From Sinotaia quadrata (Eukaryota; Mollusca; Gastropoda; Architaenioglossa; Viviparidae), in contig CM054184.1 in the NCBI GenBank assembly GCA_028829895.1, forward strand, positions 23,973,701 through 24,037,700: a stretch of DNA of 64,000 nt, read 5' to 3'. Made by a program: the position numbers and the translations under genes. Of the stretch, positions 23,261 to 35,252 are shown piece after piece (position 1 is the stretch's first letter; every line of letters begins with the position of its first letter). The notes beneath the pieces were generated by a model. That model saw only the letters and a program-made list of their open reading frames with translations, did not search any database and was not told where the DNA came from.

Positions 23261-23527
23261 AAAAAGTAACTTTAAGGAGAGATAGAACGACAGTTAGTTA
23301 AACATAATTTTTTTTAATGGATGGAAGGAATTAATATTCTGCAATGAATTTTAGAACACACGAGTGATATAGTTCTTTATTAGGCATCTCCCATCTTTAT
23401 CTTCCACTCCGTCCATTGAATTCGACTATAGTCTTTCGGTTTCCTTCTGCTGCATTTTTTTGCTCTGACGTCCTGTGGATGGTGAAACAACCCAGAGCTA
23501 TTGAGTTTGACTTGTGACACGACCACA
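23261..23527. other. Nothing recognised
   Basis: Mixed AT-rich sequence. Confidence 0.45.
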
Positions 23528-23640
23528 GTTGTCATGTATTTATTTTGACTCTTTCTACTTTATGTGATGTAACTTGTCGTGTATTTATTTTGAATGTCTT
23601 TCTACTTTATGTCATGTTGTAACTTGTCATGCATGATTGT
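23528..23640. repeat. ~50-bp tandem repeat, 2-3 copies
   Basis: gtcatgtatttattttgact followed by ctttctactttatgtgatgt. Confidence 0.75.
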
Positions 23641-24762
23641 GCTGTACACTACACGTCTTTACACTGATAAGCCTAATAACATTTGTATTTTACTGAAAGC
23701 ATAGAAGGGGAATTATTCATAATAGAAACTGAGTCGATTAAGTAGAATATTTTAATTTATCTAATTTGAACTGAAAACAGCTATTTACTGGATTTTCTCA
23801 TATAAAAAGTGATGAACTGTATTAATGAACATTCATTGTTAGTCACCAAGGACTATTATCTTGAGACTGATTAGTTTAGAAATACCAATGCTCTTCAGAA
23901 TTTGTAGAATGTTCTTCATCTTTGTCTATAATTATGCTCACTATTTATACTAAACTTATATATATAACTGATTCAGTTTTCTGGTACTGTGCATATTGTT
24001 AAGAATAATTAACTTACTCTATCTTTTATTGAATTCTTCAATTTTCTTTGCATTTTGTGTATTGGAAGAAAATATCGCACATCCAGGTGGGGGCGACTGT
24101 GATGCAAGAAAGTCGGAACAAGTGAGATTTGAAAGTGAAATACCTTGCATTGCCAAAGTAGTAATAGGTCAGGTCAGCAATTATTCTGGAACATAAGTAT
24201 CTAGGTTAAATGTTTGGGAGGAAGGGGGGGGGGGAATTGTCGATAGGCCACAATTTCTTGTATTTGCATTTCCTTAACTATTTGGACCCCAGTCCACAAG
24301 AAGTTATATTAATTGGTATTAATATATATTACATATATATATATTAATATTATAATATATTAATATTATATTACTGATTTGTTAGAGCCATCTTTACAAC
24401 TAAAAAGCGTGTCACAAACAGTTTGAAAATTGTATGAAATATGGAACTCAAAGCTAGATTACAAACAGGATAAACAGTTAGTAAATATGAAGTCTGTTAC
24501 AAGTGGGGCTAGTTTACGATCCTGTGTTATATGATGGGAAATTTTCCCATATATTTTATATAAATTTTCATGACGTGTAATTTAAATTGAACGATATTTG
24601 TAATTCGAATCATGCTTGTTTCGGAAATACGGTCCTGAACGAATGCGTCGTGCATGGTAGCAGATTTACTGACCGGTGTTTAGAACTTGCATCAGATAGG
24701 TGAGGGAAAGTTTTGTTGTTTAAATTTGCGTGATCATAGCCAGTAAACGTGGCAAGGGATTA
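23641..24762. other. AT-rich, no gene recognised
   Basis: Contains a poly-G run (about 24224-24233) and an AT palindromic tract at 24318-24375. A 66-codon ORF at 23996-24196 is unremarkable. Confidence 0.5.
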
Positions 24763-24790
24763 ATGTGTGTGTGTGTGTGTGTGTGTGTGT
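24763..24790. repeat. (GT)n microsatellite
   Basis: Fourteen GT units. Confidence 0.95.
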
Positions 24791-25193
24791 TCTGGGTATA
24801 CAATGGGAAGTGTTACCAGACTGTCAGAGGTGGTCGGAAGTTGTTAAGAAAGTCATAATATTAGCTCTAGGTAACTGGCTGGATCGAAGGTGTATCTAGC
24901 AGAGACAGGTGTGGTTTCAAAGGAAGATAAAGGTAATAGAGAATTTTACCCTTCACTCTTTTTTTCAATCGTCTCTTGGGGTGAGTGTTTTGATATTGAG
25001 TCCCTTCCTATTTGGGTTGTACATGGAGCAGTAAACCATGGCTGGAGAAGGGTTTCTAGTTTTTCTGGTTTTTGGTTTTGGTTTTGGTTTCATCTTGATC
25101 TTTGATTTCAATGTGGGATTTGGAATCTGTCCTATTGAGAGTCTACCAGCGTGTGTATGTCACTCAAGCACATCTGAGATAAATCGTGATCCT
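24791..25193. other. Nothing recognised
   Basis: A short ttttgg repeat lies near 25065-25090. No family was identified. Confidence 0.45.
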
Positions 25194-25330
25194 GTAACAG
25201 GAGTCAAATTATACTTGACCTCCTAACCTGCATTCACTTAAAATTCGTTTTTTTTTCCTTGGACACAGTTTTTGCATAAGAGTGATATAATCATCATACT
25301 CTGAAGGGAGAGAGAACTCACCCCGTTATG
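25194..25330 (-). mobile_element. LTR end remnant, related to the 54.5-kb LTR
   Basis: The plus strand here reads TGTAACAGGAGTC and then caaattatacttgacctcct. The last 130 bp of the LTR at 52864-54576, reverse-complemented, reads TGTCACGGAGTC and then the same words, with a 24-bp identical stretch. Weaker similarity continues (ggacacagt, then ttgcataa, then agagagagaactc-like). This is the end of a related LTR in opposite orientation. The other end was not found. Confidence 0.6.
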
Positions 25331-25369
25331 TAATAAATGGTAATATTGCTAAAATGGTAACCAATACCT

Positions 25370-25765
25370 TCGGATTAGCAGTCTTACGGGCTAGTCTTCT
25401 GTATTAGTTAAGCCATCGGATTAAGCCATGAGCTAATCAGGAGCTAATGTTAAACCCTCGGATTAACAGTCTTACTAGCTTATCTAGAGCTAATGTAAAG
25501 TAATCGGATTTGCAAGTTTACCAGTTAGTTTAACGAGATTTAAGCCCTCGGATTAGCAAGCATTTAGTTAGCCTTAAGGAGATTTAAACCATTTGATTAG
25601 CAAGCTTACCAGTTTCTTAAGGAGATTTAATCCCTCGGATTTGGAAATCTTATTGGACAGTATTGAGCTAATCTGAAGTTCTCGTACTACCAAGCTTACT
25701 AGATACTTTTGATTAGATCTTAAGCCTTCAGATTAGCCAATTAAGTTTTTGAGGTTAAACGTGAG
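25370..25765. repeat. Decayed minisatellite, ~60-bp unit
   Basis: Diverged copies of gagatttaagccctcggatt followed by agcaagcttaccagttagct. Confidence 0.7.
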
Positions 25766-26029
25766 CAGAGTTTGTGTTCTACTGACTAGTCTGGAGGTGA
25801 TGGCGAAGAAAATATCACGTCATACTGTACATTGTACAAAACGATTGTTTTAGAGTTTAGAAATTCACTCACACTCTTTGATAAAATTTAGTACATTGAC
25901 TAAATAATCGTGCTGAATAAACTGAACTGATAATTACCTTTTTTCCAATTCATAAAATTCACAGTCGAGAACTTTTGAAATTTAAAAAGAAAGGTGATCA
26001 ATAAAAATCTTTAAAACTGATATTTCAAA
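25766..26029. other. Nothing recognised
   Basis: AT-rich sequence. Confidence 0.45.
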
Positions 26030-26738
26030 TTATTCAAGAGTAACTACACAAACTGAAAGAATAGATTTCTTTGGAAACTAACAATTATTATGCCTTTATC
26101 AATTAATATCTCTATTGAAGATAAAATGAGTACACATATCTCTGACAATAAATCTATTTTCTTCAAATTTACAATAACACCTAAATATGTTTTTACCAAT
26201 TAACTTCTCAAATAGAAAGCGAAAATAACATCGAGATATCTCTATCACTGAATCTATCTTCTTCCAAGCTATCATAGCACTTGTATATGTTTTGCCAGTT
26301 TCTATCTCTTCTTTAAGGAGACAATCACATCTGTGTATCTCTATTTTCTCCAGGGTGACAATCACGCCTATTTATCTCTATCGGTGAATCTATCTTCTTC
26401 AAAGTATATTTTTCTGTTAGTGAATCTATTTTCTCCAGGGTGTCAATCAAACCTATATATCTCTATTATTTTATAACTCTGCTTTAAGGTGCCAGTTACA
26501 CTTATATATCTGTTAGTTTGTAACTCTGCTTTAAGGTGACAGTTACACTTATATATCTCTGTTAGTTTGTAACTCTGCTTTAAGGTGCCAATTACACTTA
26601 TATATCTCTGTTAGTTTGTAACTCTGCTTTAAGGTGCCAGTTACACTTATATATCTCTGTTAGTTTGTAACTCAGCTTTAAGGTGCCAGTTACACTTATA
26701 TATCTCTGTCAATGAATTTCTCTTCTTCAAGGTGAAAA
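26030..26738. repeat. Minisatellite, ~49-bp unit
   Basis: Decayed on the left (26030-26450) and well conserved on the right (26450-26710), where the unit is tatatctctgttagtttgta followed by actctgctttaaggtgccag. The gradient suggests renewal at one side. Confidence 0.85.
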
Positions 26739-26904
26739 TAACACATCAAGTAATCTTTCGTTTTCAAGTTGTCTATTGCACAAAGAAAGATATTACATTT
26801 CAACTATTCTTTTGTATCCGTATTTTAAAATGTTTTGCACATACTCTGTATCTTCTATTATTAAACAAAGACAGAATAAATTTAAATTCAAGATTGAAAA
26901 AACC

Positions 26905-27062
26905 ATTTAAAGTAATTTTCTACCTCATTAGTTGAACAATTCAACAAAGATAAAAGATCATTTAAAGTAATTTTTACCTCATTAGTTGAACAATTCAACA
27001 AAGATAAAAAAATACATTTAAAGTAATTTTCTACCTCATTAGTTGAATCATTAGTTGAAGAC
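26905..27062. repeat. Minisatellite, ~61-bp unit, 2.5 copies
   Basis: aaagtaattttctacctcat followed by tagttgaacaattcaacaaa. Confidence 0.85.
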
Positions 27063-27870
27063 ATAATGCATGTAAAGTAATTAATTAGTGTCGTTTTAGT
27101 TAAAATTACAAATGTATTCAATAATTTTATAATTATAAATTACATATTCAGGTACTAATTCCTTAATAGTTATTGAATCCGATATTTGACATTTGTACTG
27201 TAAAATAATATTATTGAGTATAAGGAAGTTGAATTTGGCATTTTTACGTAACATTTTAAAAAAATTGATTATAAGGAATGAGTATAAGGAAGCTGAACAC
27301 AACAAGGTTTCGAACTAAACGTTTTATTTAAATGGACATTAAAAAATCTAGAAAACAAACCAACCACTATGACACCGGCAATGTTATAACATTCTAAGTG
27401 TTAAAACTTTGTTTTCTCTTTTATAGATTCTTTCTTGTTTGTAGGTTTGAAAAGTGAACTTATAAAAACACGAGTAGAATGCAATCAACGTCCACTCGAC
27501 TCAAGTCACGCCCGACAAACCCGAATCACGTGATCGCATGTTTCATGTGACTAAGATTTCGAGTTATCCAAAATGTATTAACAGCAGTCACTCCATCTTT
27601 TCATTTCTTTCTTCAAGAACTTAAAAAAAAAAAATTCTTATTCGGTTTCGTTTCGTTCTTGTGATTGATTTTGTGTGTTGCTAGCTAGCTCAGCCTCGGC
27701 CACGCTCCACAGCGCCACTTAAATGGCTGCCGCTAATGGCACTGGCGTGCAGGCGTGTGGCACACTACTCATGCAGAAAACAAACAGCCCCCTCCCCTTC
27801 TCAACCACACACACTTTGTGCAAATAATTCTTTACTTGAACAACAGTAATAAACACATCTAATATAGGTT
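27063..27870. other. AT-rich, then a GC-richer patch
   Basis: About 27480-27790 is GC-richer, with cacgtgatcg and an aaatggctgccgctaatggc stretch. It may be regulatory. No coding family was recognised. Confidence 0.35.
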
Positions 27871-27873
27871 ACG

Positions 27874-28262
27874 TTGCGATCACACACACTCATTAACACC
27901 CGTATGCACAACGTCCACAGAGACACAGACATGAACACTCATTTACACTCCTATGCACCATACACAGAGACACAGACATACTTAAAGGCACAAACGCTCA
28001 TTCTCACTTGCATGCACCCCATATATAGAGACACATACGTACTTAAAGGCACGCTCATTCACACTAGAATGCACCATACACAGAGACAGACGTATTTAAA
28101 GGCACGCTCATTCACACTAGAATGCACCATACACAGAAACACATACGTACTTAAAGGCACGCTCATTCACACTAGAATGCACCCCATACACAGAGACAGA
28201 CGTATTTAAAGGCACAAACGCTCATTCACACTTGCATGCACCCATATATAGAGACACACAGT
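27874..28262. repeat. Minisatellite, ~54-57-bp unit
   Basis: aaaggcacgctcattcacac followed by tagaatgcaccatacacaga, about seven copies. The unit length is near a multiple of three, so a 111-codon ORF runs through it. The ORF is repeat-derived. Confidence 0.88.
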
Positions 28263-29230
28263 TACACTCATTGTCTGATAAACGAAAAAATATGCGCGCA
28301 TATTACTGCCAGTGTAAGATTTCAACTGTGAACGCGCGAACTATAAAATGCACATACATTCGAGTGGAATTTTATGGCCATGGCCATATTAATAAAATGT
28401 TTATATTTTTATGTATGGCAATTGATTACGTTTATTTATATTATGACAATTTAATTACAATTATGACATACTCAGACGAGTCATTAGTTTTATATTTGGT
28501 GAAATATTGGGGTTTTGATACGCGTACAGAAATATTGCCTCATGTTGTGGTACTTTTCTATGAAGAAATTTTAGTTTTAATATCTCCAGAAACAGCGTCG
28601 TTAATTATGATAATAATCTTTTCATTGATGAAATCTATGGTTTGAATGTGCGTACGTTTATTTGACTTTGTGTTTATTACAGTGTACTGTGGTAACATAC
28701 TTTCTCTTTAAGAATTTCTTTGATTATAAATGCGCACACTACTTTGACTGTTGTTAAAATGTTCATAATAATTTTATCTTTGATCAATTTCTAAAATATG
28801 CAGTTTTCTGATAACCATGCATTGTGGTAACAAATGCACTCCCGGTTATAAAATAAAAATAACTTGTGTGCGGTGATTAAAGTTCAACACTTGCAAACTC
28901 AATACCTATGTTTTAACTTATTATATTTGACGTCATTAGTTAATGACGTAGGTAATTCATGTATATAATTAGTTGTGTCTTTTCAATTAAAATATTTTTA
29001 TCTTGGTGGTTGCTTAAAAGTATTTTCGTTTAGGTCATCAGTTAACATTTTCTATTCAGGTCATTAGTTATGGTGCTTTCATTTACGTCATTATTTCTTG
29101 TGTTTTCATTCAGGTCATAATATATAAAATATTTTTATTTAGTTAACATGTTTCATTCAAGACATCAGTTAACAAGTTTTATTTATGTATATAGTAAATG
29201 TGTTTTTGTTTAGATCATGAGTTAACGCTT
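28263..29230. other. AT-rich, decayed repeats
   Basis: Long-period similarity (gtgtactgtggtaaca, gcattgtggtaaca, gtgcgtacg/tgcgcacac) suggests an old repeat of roughly 100 bp. From about 28900 a shorter one built on caggtcattagttaaca is visible. The 137-codon ORF at 28232-28645 is AT-driven and not recognised. Confidence 0.4.
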
Positions 29231-29560
29231 TATGACTGACGTGATTTACAGCAGGAAAACCACGCCCTCAGCCGAAGAGTTGAGCAAGGACGGTCAATGC
29301 GTCCTATTTTGCAAAGTCAATGTTACACTACTCCATAAGGGTATATCACTCACGTGTTGTGTGTGTGTGCTGTTATTATGTGTATATATATATATCTGTG
29401 ATGCTTGTGTATGATGCATATAGCGCTTGAGTGTGCATGATGTTTGTTGATATGCGTCTGATTTTTGTGTGTTATGTATACGTATAAGATTTTGTATGCG
29501 TGCGTGTGGTGTTTGTGTGTGTTTTGTGCCTGTTGTGTATGTATATATGAATTATAAAAC
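29231..29560. repeat. TG-rich low-complexity tract
   Basis: From about 29355 the strand is dominated by tgtgtgtatgtat-type words. ORFs on both strands are low-complexity. Confidence 0.6.
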
Positions 29561-30012
29561 CCAAAACAATAACTTGATATCAGAATAAAAGAGAGAGAAT
29601 CGTGCTTCTTTGCCCTCTTGGTTTCTCCATCAGACAATGGTCGGCATTCAGTCCGTCCACTCAGCTGGAATAGGCTACATTTTACTTGTCGCGACACACT
29701 GTATCATTATTGTCAACCACTAGCATCCGGGCAACGTGCTTTAAAGCTGGGATCATTTGCAACATCACAAATTGTAGTTGAGTAATTCAGGGGTCTATTC
29801 CGCGCTGACTGCATGTTATTAAGGTGGGACTTTCAGAGTCTAATAGTAAGGACGAGGTCATTTGTCATAGTAAATACAATAATTCTCGACTTTATCAATC
29901 ACTTCTTAAACTTATCATCGTTATCGTTATTCCTCTTTATCCACCTGACACCAAGTACAGCATGCAGCGTCAATAGACAAAAGTCATAGCATTTTACTCC
30001 ACTCATCAACTT
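29561..30012. other. Nothing recognised
   Basis: Mixed non-coding sequence. Confidence 0.45.
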
Positions 30013-30345
30013 AAATCCACTTATTTCATGGTTCAAGGAATCCTAGTGTCCCATCTTTAATCCATTTTATTATTAAAGGAAGTAATCCTAGTGTCCCATC
30101 TTTAATCCATTTAATCTTTCAAAGAAGCAATCCTGTCCCATCTTTAATCCATTTAATCTTTCAAGGAAGCAATCCTATTGTCCCATCTTTAATCTATTTA
30201 ATCTTTCAAAGAAGCAATCCGAATGTCCCATCTTTAATTCATTTAATCATTAAGGGAAGCAATCCTAATGTTCCATCTTTAAAACATTTTATCTTTAAAG
30301 GAAACAATTGTAGCGTCCCATCTTTAGTCCATTTTATCAGTAAAA
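30013..30345. repeat. Minisatellite, ~46-bp unit
   Basis: About seven copies of gtcccatctttaatccattt followed by aatctttcaaaggaagcaat. Confidence 0.9.
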
Positions 30346-31134
30346 GAAAGTTTATAATTTATTTCTTACTATCTGTATTTTATGAACATATATTTCCTTC
30401 TACCTGTGGTAGACAATAACTATTTTCTAACATTTTCTCCCTTTATATATTTTATATGTTTTTCTTTATACATGAAGATGATGATAGCAGAAATAAAAAC
30501 ATTAATTTGTCTAATCACTTAAATTTAGTGTGGTAAGAAGTTTGGTCATGAAAGTCAGCCATTAGCTTAATGGAAAAAGCAGCAAGTAAAGGCTGAATTT
30601 ATCTGAATTTCCTGGTTTACTGAACTTAAACTTCAAAGACCAAGGTAGACATGAGAACTATCTACCACAGTGTGTAAGTGTAAGGAATAAACTAAACTCC
30701 ATTGATGAATGGTGTGGCAAGGTATGCTGACTACATTGAACAATTTCTTGTACAAGGAAGTTATTGGAAATTGCCACAATTGTTGTTCTGATTGAGGGAG
30801 CTAATACTGCAAAGAAGCACTCGGGTTAGCCTTGAGAGAATAGCAGCGAATTAATGTTCTACAATATGAGAAAGGAATCATGTGGAATTGGCAATAGTAA
30901 TGTGAATAATGCACTTGTTAATTTGTTAAAAAAAGTGCACAAAAGACTATTGAGACTGCCTAAACCAGATTATGTACAAACTATTATCGCTCATCTCTAA
31001 TAACTCAATTTCTCTTCTCTGATAATAACTATCCCATGATTTGTATTGATACTAAATTGTTGAACTGTGTTTTAAGATATAAGAATGATTAGATATTAAA
31101 ATTATTCAAATGTGGTTTCATGGAAATATTGATG
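30346..31134. other. No family recognised
   Basis: Contains short frames such as LLKKVHKRLLRLPKPDYVQ near 30920-30980 that could be a decayed coding fragment. I could not place them. Confidence 0.3.
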
Positions 31135-31515
31135 TCAAGTAATCTTTTTCATTGTATTTGTTATATGTATATTTGATAGTTGATTTAATAACTTTATTGT
31201 TAAATTTACTGGCATTGTTACATATATTGATAACCTATGTTGGAGTATAAAGAGGGCTCACTAAATATAGATTGAAAGACAGATTTATCTTCTTCTTTAG
31301 TAAGAAGATTTCCACCTACGGAGTATTGTGTGATGGTAAATGTTTGTCTTAAATTTTGTGGAAGAAAGAGGCATTTACAGTGCCAACATATCCGCTAAGT
31401 GAGAGAGATGAGTGATGTCTGCTGGAGAATTATTAATAATATAAATTAAAATTCTCAACACTTGCAATTTTAGTTATGGATGATTAATTAAAAAAAAAAA
31501 AAATAACCATTAACT
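31135..31515 (+). mobile_element. LTR copy 2 (5' LTR of the Gmr1-like element)
   Basis: Aligns with 45860-46255 over nearly its whole length: the gtatatttgat.gttgatttaa start, then atctcttctttagtaagaag-like, gtgagagagatgagtg and ggagaattattaataa blocks. It ends TTAACT directly before a primer-binding-site-like TGGTGGCGTTGGCATC. The first ~110 bp of the family is missing here. Its position upstream of the pol relic at 32.8-34.9 kb makes it the likely 5' LTR. Confidence 0.6.
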
Positions 31516-31531
31516 TGGTGGCGTTGGCATC
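31516..31531 (+). other. Putative primer-binding site
   Basis: TGGTGGCGTTGGCATC directly follows the LTR end. A PBS begins TGG, complementary to the tRNA CCA tail. The matching tRNA was not determined. Confidence 0.5.
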
Positions 31532-31705
31532 ACATAAAGTCGGTAGTCTCTGTCTAGGGATGAGTTCAAATTTGTTCAAAATTGTTAAACTAATTGTCAT
31601 TGTGTTGAAATTAGTAAATGTGGAAAACAACTATTAAAAAGTTTGCTGAGCTTAGAAATCCTAGACTAAAACAGATATAGAAAGAGATACCTTTGACTAG
31701 TGGAA
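31532..31705 (+). mobile_element. Leader of the Gmr1-like element
   Basis: The stretch around 31655-31690 (aaatcctagactaaaacaga) recurs at about 52636-52665 in the other Gmr1-like remnant. No gag was recognised downstream. Confidence 0.45.
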
Positions 31706-32099
31706 TAGACATTTAGAAAGCAGTCTTATCTCACTAATTATTTTTATAACACTATCTAGAGCCGTCTGGTTTTGTCTATCCTTTTCTCTTTTGAAATGTT
31801 TTGATTAACCTATTGATTTAAAATTATTGATTGAATATTGTTTTCATACAAGTATTACCACAGTTTCCATTATTTATGTGTGGTGATTATATTGTTTACA
31901 TTGATGTGCATTTTAAGTAGCTAGATTTAAAGTTTACTAGTTGTTTGAGTGTGTGTGAAGATTGACTCAATACACATTGCCTTATTACTTGACTCAATCA
32001 CGAAATGGGGTATCCCCATTGCTCTTTAAATCTTCTGTATCTTTCGTTTCTTTTCCATTTTTATACAAATTCACACAAAAGGGACGTAACTTCAATCAA

Positions 32100-32800
32100 A
32101 ACAATGCCAATTAATACTATTAAGAGCAGGGGTTCTGAGTAAACAAAATGCACTGGATTTATCTTTAAGACACTTTTAATTATTAAATTAAATACTCACA
32201 ATTAAACCCACTGTATTTTCACTAAGAAACTAAAGTCACAAAACACACAAGTCGCAGTATATTTCGCTTTTCAGATCGCACTTATCGCTCCGAATTCAGA
32301 CTTTGGAACTCTCGGTTGTCTCCCGTATTTGTACCATGCGTCCTCGGTGCGTAGAACATATTCGAAAACTCTCGAAAGTACTTGAATCTTCCAGACAAGC
32401 GATCACGCAGTAGAACATTTCCAGAATATGCTCTAGCTCTGCTACTCGCTACAAAATGGCGTTGAATACTTCGACTAACCAAGTATAATTGACGTTTTTT
32501 GAGTAATTCCGCCGCTCCCCACAAAATGGCGCTGTACTACTGCAGTTTTACTACGTATTGCACTTATCTACTCTCAGCAAGATGTCACTACCGTACTTTT
32601 AGCATGGTCGTAAGTAATCGTAAAAATTGGTAACGCATAGCACGCGCATCGGCTATCTCCGCCGCAATGAAATGTCCTTGACACTTGCCCGTAAGTACCA
32701 ACCGAAATTGTGAATGTAGGGGAGTCCATCACTCGCCGGCTAGTCCCAATACGAACATTTGCAGTAATTCAAAACTACAGTACGTTGGTAAGATGAGTTA
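32100..32800 (-). promoter_or_regulatory. Promoter-like CpG-richer segment
   Basis: This 0.7-kb block separates the leader from pol and has a different composition. Two AAAATGGCG words (about 32453 and 32523 on +, YY1-type as CGCCATTTT on -) lie about 70 bp apart. On the minus strand a GTGAGTA donor-like word lies near 32205. An 80-codon minus-strand ORF (32282-32524) is not recognised. It could be an LTR of another element in minus orientation or a host promoter. No target duplication was found. Confidence 0.33.
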
Positions 32801-32839
32801 GCTAAGTCTTTGCCCTTGGGACTTAGTGGAGGATCAATG

Positions 32840-34895
32840 TAGCCCTTAGGCTAAAATGTTTGGAGACCCATGGTTTAGTTGAAAATCTGAGTGCAAGTCT
32901 TACGAAGTCATTGAGAAAACTGTGACAAAAGACCATGTGATTGGGACATGCGTTTGCTAGCATATTTGATCGCATTGTGCAAAGTATCACAAGATTCAAC
33001 TCAATTTTCAACATTAGAACTCTTATTGTGTAGGACAGTCTGGGGACCCATGTATATATACGAGAAAATTGGACAGCAAAATCTGTATAAAGCACATAAG
33101 AACCTCTAATCGAATTTGATAACCATATTGATACTTTGTGTCACTTAGCAGCCAGGAATGTAGACAAAAGTAAAGCTAGACAAGCACATAGGTACAACCC
33201 TAAAACGAAAGCATCTAATTATATGAAGTTGGTATGTGGGTGTTGTTGTTACCTCTGCACTGAAACAAATTAGATGTATCATGGCAAGAACCCTATGAAG
33301 TTGTTGAGAAATTGTGTGTATGTGTGTGTGCAATTTCAGAATTCAGATCAGATTGAAAGCAATTTTTTTTTCATGCTAATCTGATTAAAGAATAAAAGAA
33401 CCCCCACATAACATGGTTACTACTATTGTAATAGAGGATGATGCTACCTATGTACCCAATGCCGAATCCATACCACACCCAGGTCTAACAGATGTTGAAA
33501 CTGTTGATGACATTATTTTAAATCTAGAACTCTCAGACTCTGAAGCTCAACAGTTATGGAGCATGATAAATCAAACTTGCTACGCTTTTACTGATTAACC
33601 TGGAAAAATTAGTCTGTGCGAATTTATGGTCGTAATACGGGATCATAATCCAATCCACATGAAACTGTACGTTTGACCTTATACTAAACGAGATGCTGTA
33701 AAACAGGAAATTGACTCTATGTTAGCCTTAGGTATGACTGAGAAGATGAAGTCCCCATATAGTACTCCTATTGTCCTAGTTATAAAGAAGGATGGCATGC
33801 AACAATTTTGTGTGGATTACAGACAGCTGAACAAGTTGATTTTTTTTATACTGAGCCTATGCCTGAATCATAGTACCTTTTCACTCAGCTCTATGGAGCA
33901 AAATATTTTTCTAAATTAGACTTGACAAAAGGTTCTTGGCAAATTCCAGTCTGTGAGGAAGACATGCCAAAATTAGCATTCAGTACACCTGATGGCCAGT
34001 ATCAATGGCAAGTGATGCCATTTGGCATCCTCAAAGCACCAGCTGTTTTCACTAAGATGATGAGATTGCTCATGAAATCCATGAAAGAAGAATCATGGAT
34101 GACATATTGGTGGCTACCCAGACCCTGGAAGAACACATTCAAGTGTTACAAAAGTTATTCAAACATTTGAAGGAATGTAACCTTACTGCTCGACTGACCA
34201 AATGTTTCTTTGGACATTTCAAACTTGAATATTTGGGATGCACAGTGGGACAAGGTCTTCTGTGGCCTGAACCATAGTAAAAAAAAAAGAGAAGGAGAGG
34301 CCCCTCTCCAAGACAAATATTAAATCCTTTGGATGGTTGGCTGGTTACTATAGAAACTTCATTCCCAAAAGTTCAGTGCCATCTCCAAACCACTCATTGA
34401 TTTGACAAGGAAAGGCAAACCTAAGATAGTGATTTGGAGTGAGGAATGTGAAGCCAGAATTGCTAGTTTGAAAGACTGCCTGTCACAAGCTCCTGTCCTC
34501 CATTTGCCTAATTTTAATGAGGAATTCATACTCAGAATGGATGCTAGCAATGCGGGACTAGGTGCTGCACCAACAGTGATATCCTGTATTCAGTAGCTTA
34601 ATCTAGTTGTACGTTGAATGCAGCTGAACAGAATTATTTGACATCAGAGAAAGTATGTCTCAGAATAGTCTGGGCAGTCTAGAAATTCCAAGCCTACCTA
34701 TATGACAAACATTTTGTCATTCAAACTGATCACCAACCTCTCGCCTACTTAGCTCACTTAACTAAGGCAAATGGTCATTTGACTAGGTGATCATTACTAC
34801 TACAACAGTATAGATATACTATGGAGGTCATCAAAGGCACCAACAGTGTTGGGGCAGATCATTTGTTCAGAGCAGTAGAAATGGAAGTGTAAGGG
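32840..34895 (+). pseudogene. Gmr1-like Ty3/gypsy pol relic: IN (C-term)-RT-RNase H
   Basis: Decayed pol of an LTR retrotransposon. From about 32865 to 33395 the frames match the integrase C-terminal part: GLVENLSASL, a KARQAHRY region near 33175, a WQEPYEV-like piece near 33280 and HANLIKE at 33373. Reverse transcriptase follows on the same strand: an N-terminal linker at 33413-33598, CVDYRQLN near 33811, LDLTKGSWQIPV near 33925, MPFGILKAPAVF near 34017, and MDDILVATQ at 34095 in place of the usual FxDD context. RNase H follows with FILRMDASNAGLGA (34525), IQTDHQPLAYL (34720) and GADHLFRAVE ending near 34890. At least ten stops or frameshifts interrupt it. The order IN then RT then RNase H is that of Gmr1-like elements, not standard Ty3/gypsy. 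gag and protease are not seen. Confidence 0.82.
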
Positions 34896-35252
34896 TCCAG
34901 TACATAAGTCTCTGTAAATGCTGAGAAATCTTTATAAATATTTTTTTAATCTTCTCTATGGTAGAGGATGAAATAATCATACAGGGTTCATTTATATGAT
35001 TCTAACATGATTGTGTACGTTTATTTTCCTATCACAAGGAGAAAATAAATAATGATAATGATTTTTGCACATGACTTGCATTTGTATTTCAAAAGCATAG
35101 AGACATAATGGGTCATGGCTCTAACTTATAATGGAAAATTATGGTGATTTTTCATGATAAATTGTCCTTATATCTCTTTAAATGTGGAGACATAATGGGT
35201 CATGTCCCACCATATAATGATAGACATTAATATGACATTTGATATTTTAATG
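34896..35252. other. Non-coding, short repeat
   Basis: Two copies of gagacataatgggtcatg (about 35099 and 35188) define a ~90-bp repeat. Any 3' LTR of the Gmr1-like element was not recognised here. Confidence 0.4.

Noticed and set aside
27874..28645. 111- and 137-codon ORFs near 28 kb
   Set aside because: The first is wholly minisatellite. The second begins in it and continues in AT-rich sequence without recognisable motifs.
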